Assembly: GCA_016712865.1 (NCBI GenBank)
Contig: JADJQH010000003.1
Coordinates: 1 to 64,000 of the forward strand
Length of the DNA: 64,000 bases
Direction of reading: 5' to 3'
DNA from: Dokdonella sp.
GTDB lineage: Bacteria; Pseudomonadota; Gammaproteobacteria; Xanthomonadales; Rhodanobacteraceae
The notes beneath the pieces are model-generated. The model ran no database searches. It worked only from the letters and a program-made list of their open reading frames with translations, and had not been told where the DNA came from. Position numbers and translations under genes: made by a program. Every line of letters starts with the position of its first letter. The first letter of the stretch is position 1. Of the stretch, positions 62,111-64,000 are shown piece by piece.

Positions 62111-64000
62111 ATGCCCTCGCTCGATCCCATTGCACGACACTTTGAGCGGCTCTGCGAGTTGTCCGAGCAGGACCAGAAGCGCGAGATCGATTCGCTTGGG
62201 CTGGCCGAGGCGGATCGTGTGATGCTGATGAAGCTGCTCGCCGCCGACCGTCGCGAGGGTGATCCCATCCATGCAGTCATCGTGGATGGCGTCGCCGGCA
62301 TCAATGCCCCGGATTCCATCCATTTCGGTCCCTGGCGCCTTGTGCGCGAGCTGGGGTCGGGAGGGATGGGCACCGTGTTCCTTGCCGAACGCAGCGATGG
62401 CCATTTCGAGCAGAAGGCCGCCATCAAGTTGTTGCGCGGCTTCCCGACCAGTGAAGGCATGCGCCGACTGCGCCAGGAACGCAGGATCCTGGCTGGGCTC
62501 GACCATCCCAACATCGCACGCCTGCTTGATGGCGGGGAAAGCGAAACCGGGCAACCCTGGCTGGCCATGGAGTATGTGGATGGCCTTCCGCTGCTGGAAT
62601 ACGCACGCCGGCATGCACCCTCCCTGCGCGACCGACTCGGCCTTTTGAGTTCAATGCTGGATGCCATCGGACATGCGCACAGCCACCTGATCGTGCATCG
62701 CGACCTGAAGCCGGCCAACGTGCTGGTGACCCGTGCCGGTGAGGTGAAGCTGCTGGATTTCGGCATCGCGCGCCTGCTCGACAGCGCGGACGAACTCGCA
62801 GCCTCGACATCCACGCGAATCTACAGTCGAGGTTATGCGAGTCCCGAACAACGTGATGGGGCGGCCATCACGACGGCCAGCGATATATTCAGCATCGGCG
62901 TCATTCTGCAGGAGCTGCTCACTGGCAGGCGCGAAAATTCCGCCGCTGAAGCTCCGCTCGTTCCCGCCCTGCCACTGGATGCGGACCTGGCCGGAATCAT
63001 CGCCAAGGCGTGCGCGCAAAGGCCACAGGATCGCTATGCGAATGCAGGCGAATTTGGCGCGGATCTGCAGCGATTCCTCGAAGGTCGCCCGGTCAGCGCG
63101 ACACAGCTGACGCGCGGCTATCGCCTGCGGAAATTCGTCTCGCGGCACCGGGTAGGGGTTGGCTTGGCAGCACTGGCGGTGCTGCTCGTGGCCGTCTTCG
63201 TCTGGCGCCTTGAGCGCGAGCGTGATCGCGCGGTGAATGCCGAGCTTTCCGCGCAGGCTGCCCTGGAGGCCTCCGACCGTGATGCCGCCAGGGCGCGCGC
63301 TTCGCTTCAGTTCCTTACCGACGCGATATCGGCCGCGTCGCCGGAAGTGGCCATGAAGCGGCAGGTGGGCGTGCGTGACCTGCTGGATGCGGCGCGCGCC
63401 AAGCTGGAGACATCCGACACCAACGACCCGGCATTCGGGCAGTCGATGAAGCGGCTGCTGGCTCATCTCTATTCGCAATTGGGCGAAGCCCGCATTGGCA
63501 TGGATCTCATGCGTGAGGGTCTTGTCGGCGTGGAACCCGCGAATGGGCAGGAAGCCTTGCGCTTGGCAGACGACTACGAGGAGTACGCGAAACTGCTCGG
63601 CGTCATGGATTCGATTCCCATGGCAATGGATGCGGCACAAAAGGCAAACGCCTGGCGCGAGCGTTTTGCACCTGACAATCCGACCCTGCGCGTTGAATCC
63701 TTGCAGTCCATGGCCATGGTTCACCATCGCGGCGGCGATGACGGGGAAGCCATTCGTCTGCTGAGGGAGGCTTGGGCAGTCCCGGCTGGAAAGTCGAGTG
63801 ATGAAGCACTGGGGCGAATCGAGTCTGCGCAGTTGCTCGCTTCCCTGCTGGCCGTGCGCGGCGAGTGCGAGGAATCGCTGCAGTATTCCGAGAAGGCCAT
63901 GGCGCTGGCCTCGGCCCTGGCACCGGATTCTCCGGATCGGCTGGCTCCGATGCGCTCGAGGGCCACGGCGCTCAATTCCTGCGGCCGCAGCGCCGAGGCC
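62111..64000 (+). CDS. Membrane Ser/Thr protein kinase with TPR-like region (3' end outside window)
   Basis: The first 630 codons are present with no stop up to the window end. A leader of about 70 residues precedes the kinase domain: LGSGGMGTVFLAE (81-93), Lys106 in AAIKLL, HRDLKPANVLV (196-206), LLDFGIARLL with DFG at 216-218, and YASPEQRDGA. A single transmembrane helix (VGLAALAVLLVAVFVW) follows at about 350. The periplasmic part is helical and TPR-like (LAHLYSQLGEARIGMDLMRE, SMAMVHHRGGDDGEAIRLLR, LASLLAVRGECEESLQYSEK). It is two bases downstream of the ECF sigma factor and probably works with it. Confidence 0.88.
   Translation, partial: MPSLDPIARHFERLCELSEQDQKREIDSLGLAEADRVMLMKLLAADRREGDPIHAVIVDGVAGINAPDSIHFGPWRLVRELGSGGMGTVFLAERSDGHFEQKAAIKLLRGFPTSEGMRRLRQERRILAGLDHPNIARLLDGGESETGQPWLAMEYVDGLPLLEYARRHAPSLRDRLGLLSSMLDAIGHAHSHLIVHRDLKPANVLVTRAGEVKLLDFGIARLLDSADELAASTSTRIYSRGYASPEQRDGAAITTASDIFSIGVILQELLTGRRENSAAEAPLVPALPLDADLAGIIAKACAQRPQDRYANAGEFGADLQRFLEGRPVSATQLTRGYRLRKFVSRHRVGVGLAALAVLLVAVFVWRLERERDRAVNAELSAQAALEASDRDAARARASLQFLTDAISAASPEVAMKRQVGVRDLLDAARAKLETSDTNDPAFGQSMKRLLAHLYSQLGEARIGMDLMREGLVGVEPANGQEALRLADDYEEYAKLLGVMDSIPMAMDAAQKANAWRERFAPDNPTLRVESLQSMAMVHHRGGDDGEAIRLLREAWAVPAGKSSDEALGRIESAQLLASLLAVRGECEESLQYSEKAMALASALAPDSPDRLAPMRSRATALNSCGRSAEA

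Overview
The window reads as a high-GC gammaproteobacterial chromosome of the Lysobacterales (Xanthomonadales) type. This rests on gene content (def-fmt-rsmB facing LysM-dprA-topA-tsaC, an NtrY/NtrX pair near rsmB, a CrbS-like kinase with a LuxR-type regulator, many TonB and secreted proteins) and on intergenic repeats of the kind seen in that order. It is an inference from content, not a database match. No tRNA, rRNA, CRISPR array, prophage or complete insertion sequence was recognised.

Layout. 1-1.1 kb: end of a HipA-type kinase and a small membrane zinc-ribbon protein. 1.3-6.9 kb: a GntP-type permease divergent from a TonB-dependent receptor, then a PHB-depolymerase-like esterase; all three carry single-base frameshifts here. 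7-13.5 kb: an SSF-domain hybrid histidine kinase and a LuxR-type regulator (CrbS/CrbR-like), then a 3-hydroxybutyrate oligomer hydrolase. 13.5-16.8 kb: an orphan HEPN-like gene, dense small repeats, and a glycosyltransferase/PAP2-phosphatase pair invaded by a palindromic element. 17-19.8 kb: an amino acid permease, a LamG-like secreted protein and a redoxin. 19.8-27.9 kb: a tightly packed minus-strand operon of two ECF sigma factors, a WD40-tailed Ser/Thr kinase, a small exported protein and an outer-membrane barrel. 28-35.7 kb: secreted proteins, several ending in the same short tail, plus a vanadium haloperoxidase-like enzyme. 35.7-38.7 kb: a membrane-anchored protein, a TPR protein, a patatin-like lipase and 3-hydroxybutyrate dehydrogenase. 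38.8-50.4 kb: ntrX, three membrane or envelope glycan genes, ntrY, a DUF4390 gene, rsmB, fmt and def on the minus strand. 50.9-58 kb: LysM protein, dprA, topA, tsaC and an AMP-dependent ligase on the plus strand. 58-61.3 kb: a poly-G tract and polA. 61.5-64 kb: a second ECF sigma factor with its Ser/Thr kinase, cut by the window edge.

How the genes may work together. The esterase, oligomer hydrolase and BdhA form a plausible route from poly- or oligo-3-hydroxybutyrate to acetoacetate, and the CrbS/CrbR-like pair (acetate/acetyl-CoA regulation in its relatives) lies among them. Two separate sigma-factor/Ser-Thr-kinase modules suggest a genome rich in such signalling. The least familiar features are the in-frame 114-bp palindromic insertion in the PAP2 phosphatase, the sigma-sigma-kinase-exported protein-barrel operon, and the shared C-terminal tail IFxxGF(E/D) on secreted proteins.

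Quality caution. Three frameshifts lie within 1.9-6.5 kb, and a 124-base G run lies at 58.2-58.3 kb. The former look like indels in the sequence and the latter like a sequencing or assembly artefact.
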